Assembly (NCBI GenBank): GCA_023430045.1
Contig: JAEZCF010000094.1
Location: 1 to 61,869 of the forward strand
Direction of reading: 5' to 3'
DNA from: Pseudomonadota bacterium
GTDB taxonomy: Bacteria; Pseudomonadota; Gammaproteobacteria; Xanthomonadales; Xanthomonadaceae
DNA length: 61,869 bases
In this document: positions 8,884 to 17,997 of the stretch, piece by piece
How positions within the stretch are numbered: position 1 is the first letter of the stretch
Layout: the number at the start of each line of letters is the position of its first letter
Notes under the pieces: generated by a model
The model's database searches: none
What the model saw: the letters and a program-made list of their open reading frames with translations, nothing else
What the model was told of the DNA's origin: nothing
Translations under genes and position numbers: made by a program

Positions 8884-11025
8884 TCACTCGGCCGGCACGC
8901 CCATTTCCTGCAGCAGCGCCGGCGCCGGGTAGACCTTGGCCAGCAGCCAGCGCAGATAGCGCATGTCCACGTGCACGGCGCGCTTGTAACGCGGGTCGAA
9001 CCACCAGCTGGCGCTTACCGATTCCCAGTTGCTGTCGAAGTTCAGTCCGATCAGTTCCCCCTTGGCATTGAGCACCGGCGAGCCGGAATTGCCGCCGGTG
9101 GTATCCAGGTTGGTGAGGAAGTTGACGGTCTGGGTCTTCAGCGCCGGATCCGCGGTGCTGCCGAAATCGCCCTTGGTGATCGCATCCAGCAGCGGCTTGG
9201 GGGCATCGAATGGATAGGCATTGGTGTTCTTTTCGACGATCCCGGCCACGGTGGTCACCGGATCGAAGCTGATCGCATCGCGCGGGTGCAGGGCTTCCAC
9301 CTTGCCGTAGCTGATGCGCAGGGTGCTGTTTGCATCCGGGTATACCGCCCTGCCCTGCTTGGCGCGCCAGGCAAACAGCGCCTGCATGTATGCCGGACGC
9401 AGGCGCAGGTCTTCGCCAGTGCGGCTCTTCTTTTCGCCTTCCAGACGCAGCTGCGCGGCAACCAGCGGGGCAGCGGCCGCCAGCAGCGGATCGGCCGCCA
9501 ATGCCTTGCCTTCGCGGGCGGCGGCAAAGCGTGACAGACGCTCGCTTTCCTCGCCCAGCCGGGTGCTGGCATAGAGACCCTCCAGGGCCTTGGCCAGCTG
9601 CTGCGGCGTGCGTCCGAAGGCAGCATCGAATTCCGCCACGCGCTGCGCGTCAGGCAGCTTCTGGTAGCGGGCGAACAGGGTGGTCAGCAGCGCTTTTTCC
9701 ACATTCGGCGCATATCGCCGCTGCACCTGCCGGAGCACGCCTTCCAGCAGCTGCTGGTCGCGCTGCTGGTAGCCGGCCTCGCGCTCGGCATCAGGTCTGG
9801 CCGATTCGATGCGCAGCCGCTCCAGCAACATCGCCGAACGCAGCAGCTGGCTCTGGCTGGTGGCCAGATCCAGCAGCAGGTCGCGTTCGCCTACCGCCGC
9901 ACCGGCGGACAGGCTCTCGGCCAGTGCCTGGATATCGGTGCGGTACGTCGTCTCGGTAGCCGCCAGCATGGCCTGCTCGTCGGCGGCGCGCCGGGCCTTG
10001 GCGTCGCTGCGCAGCAGGCCTTCCAGTTCGCCGGCAGCGCGCTTGCGGTTGTTCTTCAGTGACTGCAGCTGCGAGGCATAACGCGTGCGTGCCTGCTCGT
10101 CACCGGCACTGGCGGCCTCGATGGTATCGATCAGCTTCTGGAACACCTCTACCCGCCGCGGCAGCACGGCATCGATCTGGCTGGCGAACTCCGCCGCCGT
10201 GCGATGCCGATAGGTGATGCCGGGGTAGCCGGCCAGCATCGCGTAATCACCTGCCTTCGGTCCTTCCACCGACATCTTCAGGTGAGCCGGCGGCTGGTAG
10301 GGCACATTGTCCGGGCTGTAGGCAGCCGGCCTGCCATCCCGGCCCACGTAGGCACGAAGCAGGGTGAAGTCGCCGGTATGCCGTGGCCACATGAAATTAT
10401 CGATCTCATCGCCATAGTTTCCGATGGCGCGCGGTGGGGCATACACCAGCCGCACATCGCTTATTTCCAGCTGCGAGATACGGTAGAAATCGCTGCCGTA
10501 ATACATGTTGGCGACCGAACAACGTACGCTTCCATCGCGCTCGCAGTCGGCCACGATCCGCTTGCTGGCTGCGTCCACGGCGTCGAAGTAGGCGCGGCCA
10601 GACTTGCCGCGGGCGTCCTTCAGGACGTCGTCAGTGACCTTGTCGAACCCGACCGTGACCAGCACACGGAAATCCGGATTGGACGGGCGCTCGTCGGTAC
10701 GTCCGCCGGCAATGAAGCCCTCATTGATCAGGTTGTGCTCCGGCGTGCTGTTGTACTGGATAACGCCCATCGCCACATGGTGATTGGTCAGCAGCAGGCC
10801 CTCGGCGGACACGAACGAACCGGTCCCCCCGCCTGCCCGCACCACCGCGCTCAGCGGCGGCGCGGTGACATCGGCCAGGCGCGCCGGATCACCCTTGAAT
10901 CCGGCAGCCTTGAGCGGCCTGGCCAATTCCGGCAGCTGGGTCGGCATCCACATGCCTTCATCGGCATGGGCGGCGGCAGGCAGGCCGAGGGCCAGGGCGA
11001 TCGCGAGGACGTTACGGACAGGCAT
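8884..11025 (-). CDS. S46 family dipeptidyl-peptidase (DPP7/DPP11 type)
   Basis: A 713-residue exopeptidase that releases dipeptides from peptide N-termini in the periplasm. A signal peptide covers residues 1-21 (MPVRNVLAIALALGLPAAAHA). The chymotrypsin-like triad can be seen: His in LLLTNHHVAMG near residue 83, Asp in GDEIDNFMWPRHTGDF, and Ser in TTGGNSGSPVLNAKGELIGL. The length of about 710 matches the family, as does the mid-protein helical insertion. Whether it prefers acidic or hydrophobic P1 residues depends on one residue near the active Ser; the local GLNFDSNW does not let me decide. This appears to be a core gene in the genus. Confidence 0.93.
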   Translation of the reverse strand: MPVRNVLAIALALGLPAAAHADEGMWMPTQLPELARPLKAAGFKGDPARLADVTAPPLSAVVRAGGGTGSFVSAEGLLLTNHHVAMGVIQYNSTPEHNLINEGFIAGGRTDERPSNPDFRVLVTVGFDKVTDDVLKDARGKSGRAYFDAVDAASKRIVADCERDGSVRCSVANMYYGSDFYRISQLEISDVRLVYAPPRAIGNYGDEIDNFMWPRHTGDFTLLRAYVGRDGRPAAYSPDNVPYQPPAHLKMSVEGPKAGDYAMLAGYPGITYRHRTAAEFASQIDAVLPRRVEVFQKLIDTIEAASAGDEQARTRYASQLQSLKNNRKRAAGELEGLLRSDAKARRAADEQAMLAATETTYRTDIQALAESLSAGAAVGERDLLLDLATSQSQLLRSAMLLERLRIESARPDAEREAGYQQRDQQLLEGVLRQVQRRYAPNVEKALLTTLFARYQKLPDAQRVAEFDAAFGRTPQQLAKALEGLYASTRLGEESERLSRFAAAREGKALAADPLLAAAAPLVAAQLRLEGEKKSRTGEDLRLRPAYMQALFAWRAKQGRAVYPDANSTLRISYGKVEALHPRDAISFDPVTTVAGIVEKNTNAYPFDAPKPLLDAITKGDFGSTADPALKTQTVNFLTNLDTTGGNSGSPVLNAKGELIGLNFDSNWESVSASWWFDPRYKRAVHVDMRYLRWLLAKVYPAPALLQEMGVPAE

Positions 11026-11063
11026 TGGCGTTTCCGGGCTGCACAGAACAGTCCGCGACCATA

Positions 11064-11090
11064 GCCGTTGCCGCCTTGCCGGGCAACGGC
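11064..11090 (-). terminator. Possible hairpin terminator after the small gene at 11112
   Basis: Perfect 9-bp arms (11064-11072 and 11082-11090) with a 9-base loop lie in the 86-base gap between the stop at 11112 and the S46 peptidase start. There is no T-run, so intrinsic termination is uncertain. Confidence 0.35.
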
Positions 11091-11111
11091 CAAAGGTCGG
11101 GGACCAATGGA

Positions 11112-11543
11112 TTACACGAGCAGATTCCGGAAGGACGTCCAGCCATACGGGGGACTTGCCTCGATGGTGCAGCTATCGTCGTCCGCCCACGCCACGGTTA
11201 CCTTGCCGAAGACGGAGCCTTCCAGCGTCGCTGCGGGTGCACACATGTAGAAGTCGACCGAACCATCGGACGACTCCTGATTGCAGCATGCGAACACGAC
11301 CATGTCGTCCCTGATCGCCTGCCGACCCTCCTTTACGGTGAGAAGGGCATTGTCGGGCACCCCCTCATCCGCAACGACTCCGACCAGGAGTTCTTCAAGC
11401 TGCTTCCTGTATTCCGGCCAGCATGCGGGCGCGCTGCGTATGAGGCTGTCCTTGAACCTCAGCGTTCGCAACCCATCAAGTGCGGGGAGTGGTGGCATCT
11501 GGGGTGCAGAGCGTTGCGGGCCCTGCGGTGGAATCGTATTCAT
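11112..11543 (-). CDS. Small acidic protein coupled to the giant deaminase gene; possible immunity protein or chaperone
   Basis: A 143-residue acidic soluble protein with no recognised family. The N-terminal 20 residues are Pro/Gln-rich; the rest alternates helix and strand and ends YGWTSFRNLLV. Its ATG overlaps the stop of the 2106-residue upstream gene in an ATGA, so the two are almost certainly made together. In polymorphic toxin loci the gene directly after a toxin normally encodes its immunity protein. In type III loci a small acidic gene next to an effector normally encodes its chaperone. Size and charge fit both; position after the toxin domain slightly favours immunity. No motif settles it. 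Confidence 0.7.
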   Translation of the reverse strand: MNTIPPQGPQRSAPQMPPLPALDGLRTLRFKDSLIRSAPACWPEYRKQLEELLVGVVADEGVPDNALLTVKEGRQAIRDDMVVFACCNQESSDGSVDFYMCAPAATLEGSVFGKVTVAWADDDSCTIEASPPYGWTSFRNLLV

Positions 11544-14500
11544 AAGCGTCCTTCATGTCCCAGAGGTGCGTCGTCGTCAGGGGCCAGCGGGTTCCAGGTT
11601 CTCGGTTCACCATCATGCTGATGCCGGTACCACTCCTGCGTGACCCATGACTCCAGTGTGTCGTCCGGCTTGCCATCCTGCTTCCATTGTTCCTTCATGT
11701 CTTCCTTCCGCCGATCCACCCAGGTGCGGCGTGCAGCATCACGCGCGGTGCCATCGAAGAAGCTCGATTGCACTCGGATGACCAGGTTCGGAAGCAGGAG
11801 CCGCAGTTCCTTCAGGCGTCGGGCACAGCTCTCGCCACAGGGATCCTTGTCAGTGAACAGGGTGATGCGTCCGGTTACCAGCGGCAACGGCATGCGTGGC
11901 GCGGAACGGAACGCGGCGTCCACACCCGGTACCTCGGGCCGCATGGCACCGAGCAAACCTTCGATGAACTTTCCTTCGCTGCATGAGCGGATGGTATAGA
12001 CCTTGTACTCGATGCCTGGCTGCAGTTCCTGCACATTTTCCCTCAGCAGCCTGTCCTTCTTCATCAGATTGCCGACCCGTTTTGTGACGTGGGCGTTCTG
12101 CAGCGAGTCGAGTTCCTTGTCGGACAACGACTTCAGCGACCTGCCCTTGTGCCTTCCCGCAACGACCTGCAAGTCGGCTTCTTCGAACACCAGCTTGGGT
12201 GTCGACCCCATACGGTCGGCCATGATGGCATCTGCACCCAGCACATACACCTCGGGATAGATCCCCTGTCGAACGTCCTGCCCGTCGGTGGCGGGGAAAA
12301 GCACCGTTCTGGGCGATGGCCCCTGCACCATGCCTTCCAGCTGGATGTTTCCGCTCAGTGCCTTGCCGTGGGTAGGAAATGTCCCAAGGTTCACGGGGCG
12401 CCCATCGAAATGCAGGTCCGCCACCTGCCAGCTGGCCAGGTTCATCTGCGGGAAGCCGTTCCGTGTTCGGGAACTCAATGTAGCCTTCACTGCATCGTAC
12501 GTGCTCCACAGCGCCTCGGTATTGGTTCGATGCTGCGCATGCACCGCGACACTGGCCGCAATGTCAGCGGCCGTGGGTGAAACCGCCGCGACGACGCGCG
12601 GGCAAGGTGCCAGGGCTGCACGATCCTGTGCGACGGCCGTATCCACCCCGCGGGCGATGCGATGCCGGGTCAGCGGCGGGCGCATACCGCAGGCCGGAGT
12701 CAGCGGAGTGACTGACATCCGTTCGCGTATTCGCCTGAGCAACAGCTCCGTCGAAGGAATGTGACCCCTTTCCGCAGTATCCAGCTGCGTGTGGATGCAC
12801 TGCTGCCAGCTTTCGCATTCGATGCCACCACTGCCCGACCCACCGGGCCTGAGCAACCTGCCATCCGGCAACACGTCCATCCTTGCAGCTGCGTATGTCG
12901 TTCCCGGCAGGCTGAAATGCAGTTCCATCGCTCCACCGCGCGCGTTCTGTATCCGCCACGTGCGTCCCGGCAGCAGACTGGAGAGATGGGAGCGCAAGGC
13001 TTCCAGCTGATCCAGTGTCCGTACACGTCCTTCCAGCAGGACCTCGCGGATCCGTCGCTGCCGGCGAATGGCGAGCAGGTCACCCACGATGCGTTCGTGT
13101 TCGATGGTGAATTCCCATCGCCGGGCGGCATTGGCCATCACCGGTGAGCTTTGCACCAGCCAGATCGCTTCCTCCTTGGTCAGCGCCGGGTAGTGCTGGT
13201 AAAGATTGTCCGGCAACGGGTCGAGGATGGTTTGCCGGTCGATCCATCCGCGCCAGGAGGCCGCATGATGGTCCGGATGCAGGGCCAGGGTGCCGGCAAG
13301 CTCCACCTTCACCGCTTCCATTACCCGTGCTCTCGGTGCATTCGTTTCCAGACCCAGCCGTACTGCGATGACCTCCAGGCCTGCGGCATCCACCACTTCG
13401 TCCAGGCTCGGCAGTTCGCTGCCTTTGCGCAGTGGCACGCTCAGGCCGACTGTGTCGGGCCCGAACAGCATGCCGTTTCTGCGCTGCGTGTAGCGACCAC
13501 CGCTTCGGTAAAGTCGGGTGCCCTGCTGGTTGCCCAGCCGCGAGAAACACCAGGCGTTCAGAACCGCTGGCATATCGGTAAGCACGTCTCCGACTCCGTC
13601 GGGATTTTCGATCATCTGCTGGATGCGTTCAGTCACCAGCATGTCGCTGGTCTTGCGCCTCAGGTCCGGAGTGACCGTGGTCTGCGCGACACCCAGCCCG
13701 AACAGCGCCGTCAGCCGCTCCTGATCACGCGCTGCAAGAAGATCGAAATCGGGCAGCAGGCCGGATATCGACGCACCCACCACCGGCGGAGGCGTGGTAC
13801 GCAGATACCATCCGTGTGGTGGCGCCTCACGGCGCCGCCAGGCGCCACTGCGGTATTCGATGGGCGCACCGGAGCCGGTTGGGTGATCGGGATCCACCAG
13901 CCTGCGTGTCCCGTGTCCGTCGATCTGCGTTTCCGCAAGATTGCCGTTGGCGGCACGGACGAAAGCGCGGCCGTCCTGCACATACTCCATGGCGCCATCC
14001 AGCGCGCGACGGACCAGCATGGGTTTCACAGCCGGCAACAGGCCCACGCTGGCCACCAGCAGTCCGGCCTTGTCGAACGCGGCAGCCTGTGCGCCCCATT
14101 CGATCAGCGCCTCACTGGCTTCAGCAGCGGTAGCCACGACGCGGCGATTGACCTGGAAGAGAATCCTCGCCACTTTCGCCGGAGCCAGCATGCCGAATCC
14201 GCTGGCACCGGCCCCCAGCATCTCGCCCATCGCGGTCGACAGCTCACCACGCTCCAAGGCCTCGGCACCGTCACGGAATCCCTTTATCACGAAAGCTGCA
14301 CTACCACCGGCGCAGACAGCCGCGCCGATGCCACCGGTGGCCGCGACACATACGATGCCCAATCCCAGCCCGGCCGCCATCGTGATCCAGTCAGCCAACT
14401 GCACCGATGGCTGCCTCAGGAAATCCGCGTTGTCGGCAAGTTTCCGCAGCCAGAGAAGCGAAGCAATCGATGGCCGTGTCGGCCCGAAGCTGACGGAGAG

Positions 14501-17500
14501 ACCATCGGTGGTGCGTGTCTTCTGGAAGGCCTCGGCGAGCCCTGCGTGCTCGCGGAACGCAGCGCGCTGCTGGATGAACTGTTCGGCGCGCATGCGGTCA
14601 TTGGCCAGGAAGTACTGGAACTGCGACTCGTCCATCAGGCGATCGCCCTCCGGACCACCGAGCACCAGGATGAAGTGGCGTTCCCTTGCGTGCAAAGCCC
14701 ACAGCCCAACCACTTCATGACCCGCCAGCGATACCGTTTTCAGCGTCGAATGCGCATCGTCCAGATGCGCATACGCTTCCAGCAGCGCCGACCGGGTGTC
14801 CGCATCCAGCGCCGCGATCGCAGGCTCGGCCGGATCCACCAGCGCGCGTATGCGCCAGCGGATGCTGTCAGCCATCGCGTACCGCAGCTGCTTTCCTTCC
14901 GGCGTCCTGGCAAAGCGCTCCAGGTAGTCCTTGTACGCATCAAGCAGACGCGGACTGGAGGACAAGTCCCGCAACGCATAGCAGAGATTTGCAAGGAATA
15001 CACGCTCGTTCATCCACTGTGTGCGTTCTTCGTCCACCCTCAGCTGCCCGTCTGCCTCCTTGCGGTATAGCGTGACACGCAGGCGCTGCAGTACGGTGTC
15101 GTCGGGAAAGCGGTTGCTTGCTCCCTGCTTGGGACCGTGCGCCTGCCATCCCTGGGTAGCCCAGTACGCCAGATCGCCGGTTCGCGACTGGTAACGCAGC
15201 TCGACGCGATCTTCAGGTCCGATCAGGGTACCTGGGTCGTCTTCAGCTGCCAGCAGTCGCGCATGGATGGCGTTCACTGCGTCGGTAATACGCTGACGCG
15301 CGTGATCCTCCCACTGCATCAGGACTGCGTGTGCGGTGGTGAATGCCTGCATAACCTGCTGGACACGCACGCCCAGTGGGCTCCACTGGCGTACCTGTTG
15401 CGCCTGCTGAAGGTGCGCCGCTTCAGCCACCTGCGCCGCTACCTGCAATGCGGCTTCACTCGCCCACTGCGTGAAACGCGGGGAAGACTGTACGGCTTCT
15501 TCAGGCCTCAGCCGGACATGATCTTCCTGCCGCCAGCCCGATGGCCGCCCCAGCCACTGGTCATCGAAGTACAGCCGCTTCAGCACGGACTGCAACGATG
15601 CAGGAGCGGCTGCTATCACGTCCTGGATGAAGGCACGGCTGGCACCAAGCTCCCGGGTCGCCGCGCGTTCACCAATGAACTGCCGGAAAATCTGCTCATC
15701 CGCTGACGTTGCCATTGCGTTCGCGTCAAGCCGGAAAAGCACCACCTGCCCACGGCGCTGCTCATCGGGATCCTGCGCAGTGCTGCGCAGTACCAGGTAG
15801 TTCGGCACCTGGAAGTCAACGGCGGCGGCGACGCCGGCAGGCAGTGCGACACCCGCGCTGGCGAGACCGTTGAACATCAGTGTCGCGTGTTCGATATATG
15901 GATCGCCGTTGATGAAGCCCAACACGATCTCCGCACCCCGCAGGTGCGAGCCGCTGCCGGAGCCCAGCGCACCCGTTGCCTTGGCACGAATCGCCGCGAG
16001 CCGGAAGCGTGCCTGCATCATCTCCAGATGGATGGCATCCACCGTGGGCTGTGGCGCTATCGTGCCAGCCAACGCCTTGCAGTCGGCAGAGGCCAGCAGT
16101 GCGTGGATGCGCTGATCCTCCACATCGGTCAGCGGCATGTCGTGACGGGAAAGCAGCAACACACCGTCGTTGTGCGAACGATAGAGGCAGTATTCCAACA
16201 GCGGCAGACTGTCGCCGATCCAGAGCTGTCCATCGATGCGGCTGCCCGTGACCGTTACCCGCACGTCATCCCATACGCCCTTCCAGCCGATGCGTTCCAG
16301 CGCGTTACCCAGCAGCTCCCTTGCGCCTGGCTGCTGTCTGGATATCTCGCTTTCGTACTGCTCAAGGAGAATATGCTGACTCAACCACAAGCGCTGTTCG
16401 ACCGACGTCAGCCCGCCAAGCCACGCAAACGCGGGAAGCGACGCGAAATGCTGCAGCATGGCCAGCTCCATCGCATGGCGGCTTACCACCTCGTCGCTCA
16501 CCCTCGAACGATCGCTTCCGCCGGACCGGCCTGCCGCACCCGCCCGCATCCCGTCACTGCCGGGCGAACGCCTGCGACGCTGCGACGGAGGCTCCACCAG
16601 CGTGGACGGATGGTTCACGTCCCACTGGCTGGCCCAACTGCCATCCGGCAGGGCCACGATGATGCTTTCCTCTCGTTCCAGCACCTCGATGTCAGGTAAT
16701 GAATCAAGCGTCGCCACGCCCGAATCCACGTCATCCGGGCGAACGGCCATGCGATTCAACAGCAGAATGCCACCTGCCATCCCCCCCCCTGCGAGCGTCA
16801 GCAACAGCGGCTTATTACTGCTCGGCGCTTGCACGCCACCGATTGCCGCAATGGCGAGCAATGGCACATGGGCAGCCATGCCACCGGATTGTGCGGCGGA
16901 TGACACCGCCGGTCGCGCATCCGTCGCACCGTCGACTGCTTCACGATTCAGGCGCATGGCTTCGGCCACGTTGCCCGAACGCGCGGCTGCGATCATCGGT
17001 TGCGGAGATTTCAGATCCTCGATTCGGCTACGTGCCTCGGCAATGGCATGGCGTCGTTGGTCCGATGGCGGCAGCATGCGGGCACGCAGCAGCCGCAGCT
17101 TCGCCTTTTCCAGCTTTCGCGCGTGGCGCTTGGCGCGTCCATATACGCGCTCATCCAGTGCAGCCAGATGCGCCTCGATGGGTGGCGCCATCTCATTACG
17201 CGCGATGTGTTCGTTCAGCCGGCGAATGCCATCACGCGCATCGAGATGACCTGCAGCCCTGGCCAGGGATGTGGGATCTCCACTCCGATGTCGTCGTGCC
17301 AACTCCATGTGCCCGGGCCTGGGCCCATGCGTATCGGAAAACAGGGTGATGACATGTGCCGCGGCCTGGATCAGGCCGTTGCGCCGGCTGAAACTGGGCA
17401 TCGTGGGCAGCGGTCGCCACGGTGGTGTCGCCACTTCTTCATCGGACGTATCTGTATCACTGGCTTCCCGCGAACCACGTGTCGACTGTCGTTGCGACCG

Positions 17501-17860
17501 ATCAAGCGCGCGCACCGGGTCGCGCTGGGCGGTGCGCAGGCCATTGCCTACGAAGCTGATGAAGCCTGCCGCGCCAGCAAGCGCTACAGGTATCGCCAGC
17601 GCTGGCAGCAAAGTCGATGTCACGGCAGCGCATCCAAGTGCGGCCGTCGCCAGCGAAACATCGCGCATCACACCTGACTGATGGCCGGTTGCACCCGGCA
17701 CAGGCATCACTGGCATGGGGGCCGTATTGCCTATGTGGCTGGGCTGCGGCCCGTCGTACGCCAGAAGATGAAGCACAGGAGACGAGGATTGAGCATCGTG
17801 TACACGCAGCACGACACCGCCCGGCACGGAAGCTCGCCGTGCGAGGGAAGTTTCATTCAT
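11540..17860 (-). CDS. Giant toxin-like protein with C-terminal deaminase-like domain
   Basis: A 2106-residue protein. Hydrophobic segments lie near residues 68-108, 330-370 and 1155-1195 (LGLGIVCVAATGGIGAAV). The body recalls the large dermonecrotic-toxin-like (DUF6543) proteins of Pseudomonas (long helical modules, LRKLADNADFLRQPSVQLADW), but only loosely. The C-terminal 150 residues look like a bacterial toxin deaminase of the zinc-dependent cytidine deaminase fold: RSCSEGKF (C1960, E1962), then ITLFTDKDPCGESC (C2008, C2012) followed by LRLLLPNLVIRV. The second motif is PCxxxC, one residue longer than the usual PCxxC. There is no Sec signal peptide, so export by the nearby type III system is possible but unproved. 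No clear ribosome-binding site precedes the ATG. The stop overlaps a small gene that may encode immunity. A run of nine G in the coding strand lies at codon 357. Confidence 0.75.
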   Translation of the reverse strand: MNETSLARRASVPGGVVLRVHDAQSSSPVLHLLAYDGPQPSHIGNTAPMPVMPVPGATGHQSGVMRDVSLATAALGCAAVTSTLLPALAIPVALAGAAGFISFVGNGLRTAQRDPVRALDRSQRQSTRGSREASDTDTSDEEVATPPWRPLPTMPSFSRRNGLIQAAAHVITLFSDTHGPRPGHMELARRHRSGDPTSLARAAGHLDARDGIRRLNEHIARNEMAPPIEAHLAALDERVYGRAKRHARKLEKAKLRLLRARMLPPSDQRRHAIAEARSRIEDLKSPQPMIAAARSGNVAEAMRLNREAVDGATDARPAVSSAAQSGGMAAHVPLLAIAAIGGVQAPSSNKPLLLTLAGGGMAGGILLLNRMAVRPDDVDSGVATLDSLPDIEVLEREESIIVALPDGSWASQWDVNHPSTLVEPPSQRRRRSPGSDGMRAGAAGRSGGSDRSRVSDEVVSRHAMELAMLQHFASLPAFAWLGGLTSVEQRLWLSQHILLEQYESEISRQQPGARELLGNALERIGWKGVWDDVRVTVTGSRIDGQLWIGDSLPLLEYCLYRSHNDGVLLLSRHDMPLTDVEDQRIHALLASADCKALAGTIAPQPTVDAIHLEMMQARFRLAAIRAKATGALGSGSGSHLRGAEIVLGFINGDPYIEHATLMFNGLASAGVALPAGVAAAVDFQVPNYLVLRSTAQDPDEQRRGQVVLFRLDANAMATSADEQIFRQFIGERAATRELGASRAFIQDVIAAAPASLQSVLKRLYFDDQWLGRPSGWRQEDHVRLRPEEAVQSSPRFTQWASEAALQVAAQVAEAAHLQQAQQVRQWSPLGVRVQQVMQAFTTAHAVLMQWEDHARQRITDAVNAIHARLLAAEDDPGTLIGPEDRVELRYQSRTGDLAYWATQGWQAHGPKQGASNRFPDDTVLQRLRVTLYRKEADGQLRVDEERTQWMNERVFLANLCYALRDLSSSPRLLDAYKDYLERFARTPEGKQLRYAMADSIRWRIRALVDPAEPAIAALDADTRSALLEAYAHLDDAHSTLKTVSLAGHEVVGLWALHARERHFILVLGGPEGDRLMDESQFQYFLANDRMRAEQFIQQRAAFREHAGLAEAFQKTRTTDGLSVSFGPTRPSIASLLWLRKLADNADFLRQPSVQLADWITMAAGLGLGIVCVAATGGIGAAVCAGGSAAFVIKGFRDGAEALERGELSTAMGEMLGAGASGFGMLAPAKVARILFQVNRRVVATAAEASEALIEWGAQAAAFDKAGLLVASVGLLPAVKPMLVRRALDGAMEYVQDGRAFVRAANGNLAETQIDGHGTRRLVDPDHPTGSGAPIEYRSGAWRRREAPPHGWYLRTTPPPVVGASISGLLPDFDLLAARDQERLTALFGLGVAQTTVTPDLRRKTSDMLVTERIQQMIENPDGVGDVLTDMPAVLNAWCFSRLGNQQGTRLYRSGGRYTQRRNGMLFGPDTVGLSVPLRKGSELPSLDEVVDAAGLEVIAVRLGLETNAPRARVMEAVKVELAGTLALHPDHHAASWRGWIDRQTILDPLPDNLYQHYPALTKEEAIWLVQSSPVMANAARRWEFTIEHERIVGDLLAIRRQRRIREVLLEGRVRTLDQLEALRSHLSSLLPGRTWRIQNARGGAMELHFSLPGTTYAAARMDVLPDGRLLRPGGSGSGGIECESWQQCIHTQLDTAERGHIPSTELLLRRIRERMSVTPLTPACGMRPPLTRHRIARGVDTAVAQDRAALAPCPRVVAAVSPTAADIAASVAVHAQHRTNTEALWSTYDAVKATLSSRTRNGFPQMNLASWQVADLHFDGRPVNLGTFPTHGKALSGNIQLEGMVQGPSPRTVLFPATDGQDVRQGIYPEVYVLGADAIMADRMGSTPKLVFEEADLQVVAGRHKGRSLKSLSDKELDSLQNAHVTKRVGNLMKKDRLLRENVQELQPGIEYKVYTIRSCSEGKFIEGLLGAMRPEVPGVDAAFRSAPRMPLPLVTGRITLFTDKDPCGESCARRLKELRLLLPNLVIRVQSSFFDGTARDAARRTWVDRRKEDMKEQWKQDGKPDDTLESWVTQEWYRHQHDGEPRTWNPLAPDDDAPLGHEGRL
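16781..16789. repeat. Nine-base homopolymer (C9/G9) inside the giant toxin gene
   Basis: The plus strand has nine C in a row, read as three Gly codons in the minus-strand gene near residue 357 (LAGGGMAGG). Gain or loss of one base would shift the frame and remove the last 1700 residues, so this is a potential slippage site. Confidence 0.85.
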
Positions 17861-17945
17861 TGAGATATTGGAACGCTGTGGAAGGAGCCCGGCTCGGCCG
17901 GGACGCAGATTCTCCTTCGACCATGCTCATGCGTATTTCAATACT

Positions 17946-17977
17946 CGGGCATCGGCGCGATGGCGCGTCGATGCCCG
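17946..17977 (-). terminator. Hairpin after tamB
   Basis: Perfect 9-bp arms (17946-17954 and 17969-17977) with further GCGC pairing inside. On the minus strand it follows the tamB stop by about 20 bases and lies upstream of the giant toxin gene. It is a likely end for tamA-tamB transcripts. No long T-run follows. Confidence 0.55.
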
Positions 17978-17997
17978 ATGCATGGTTCAGCCTGCGG

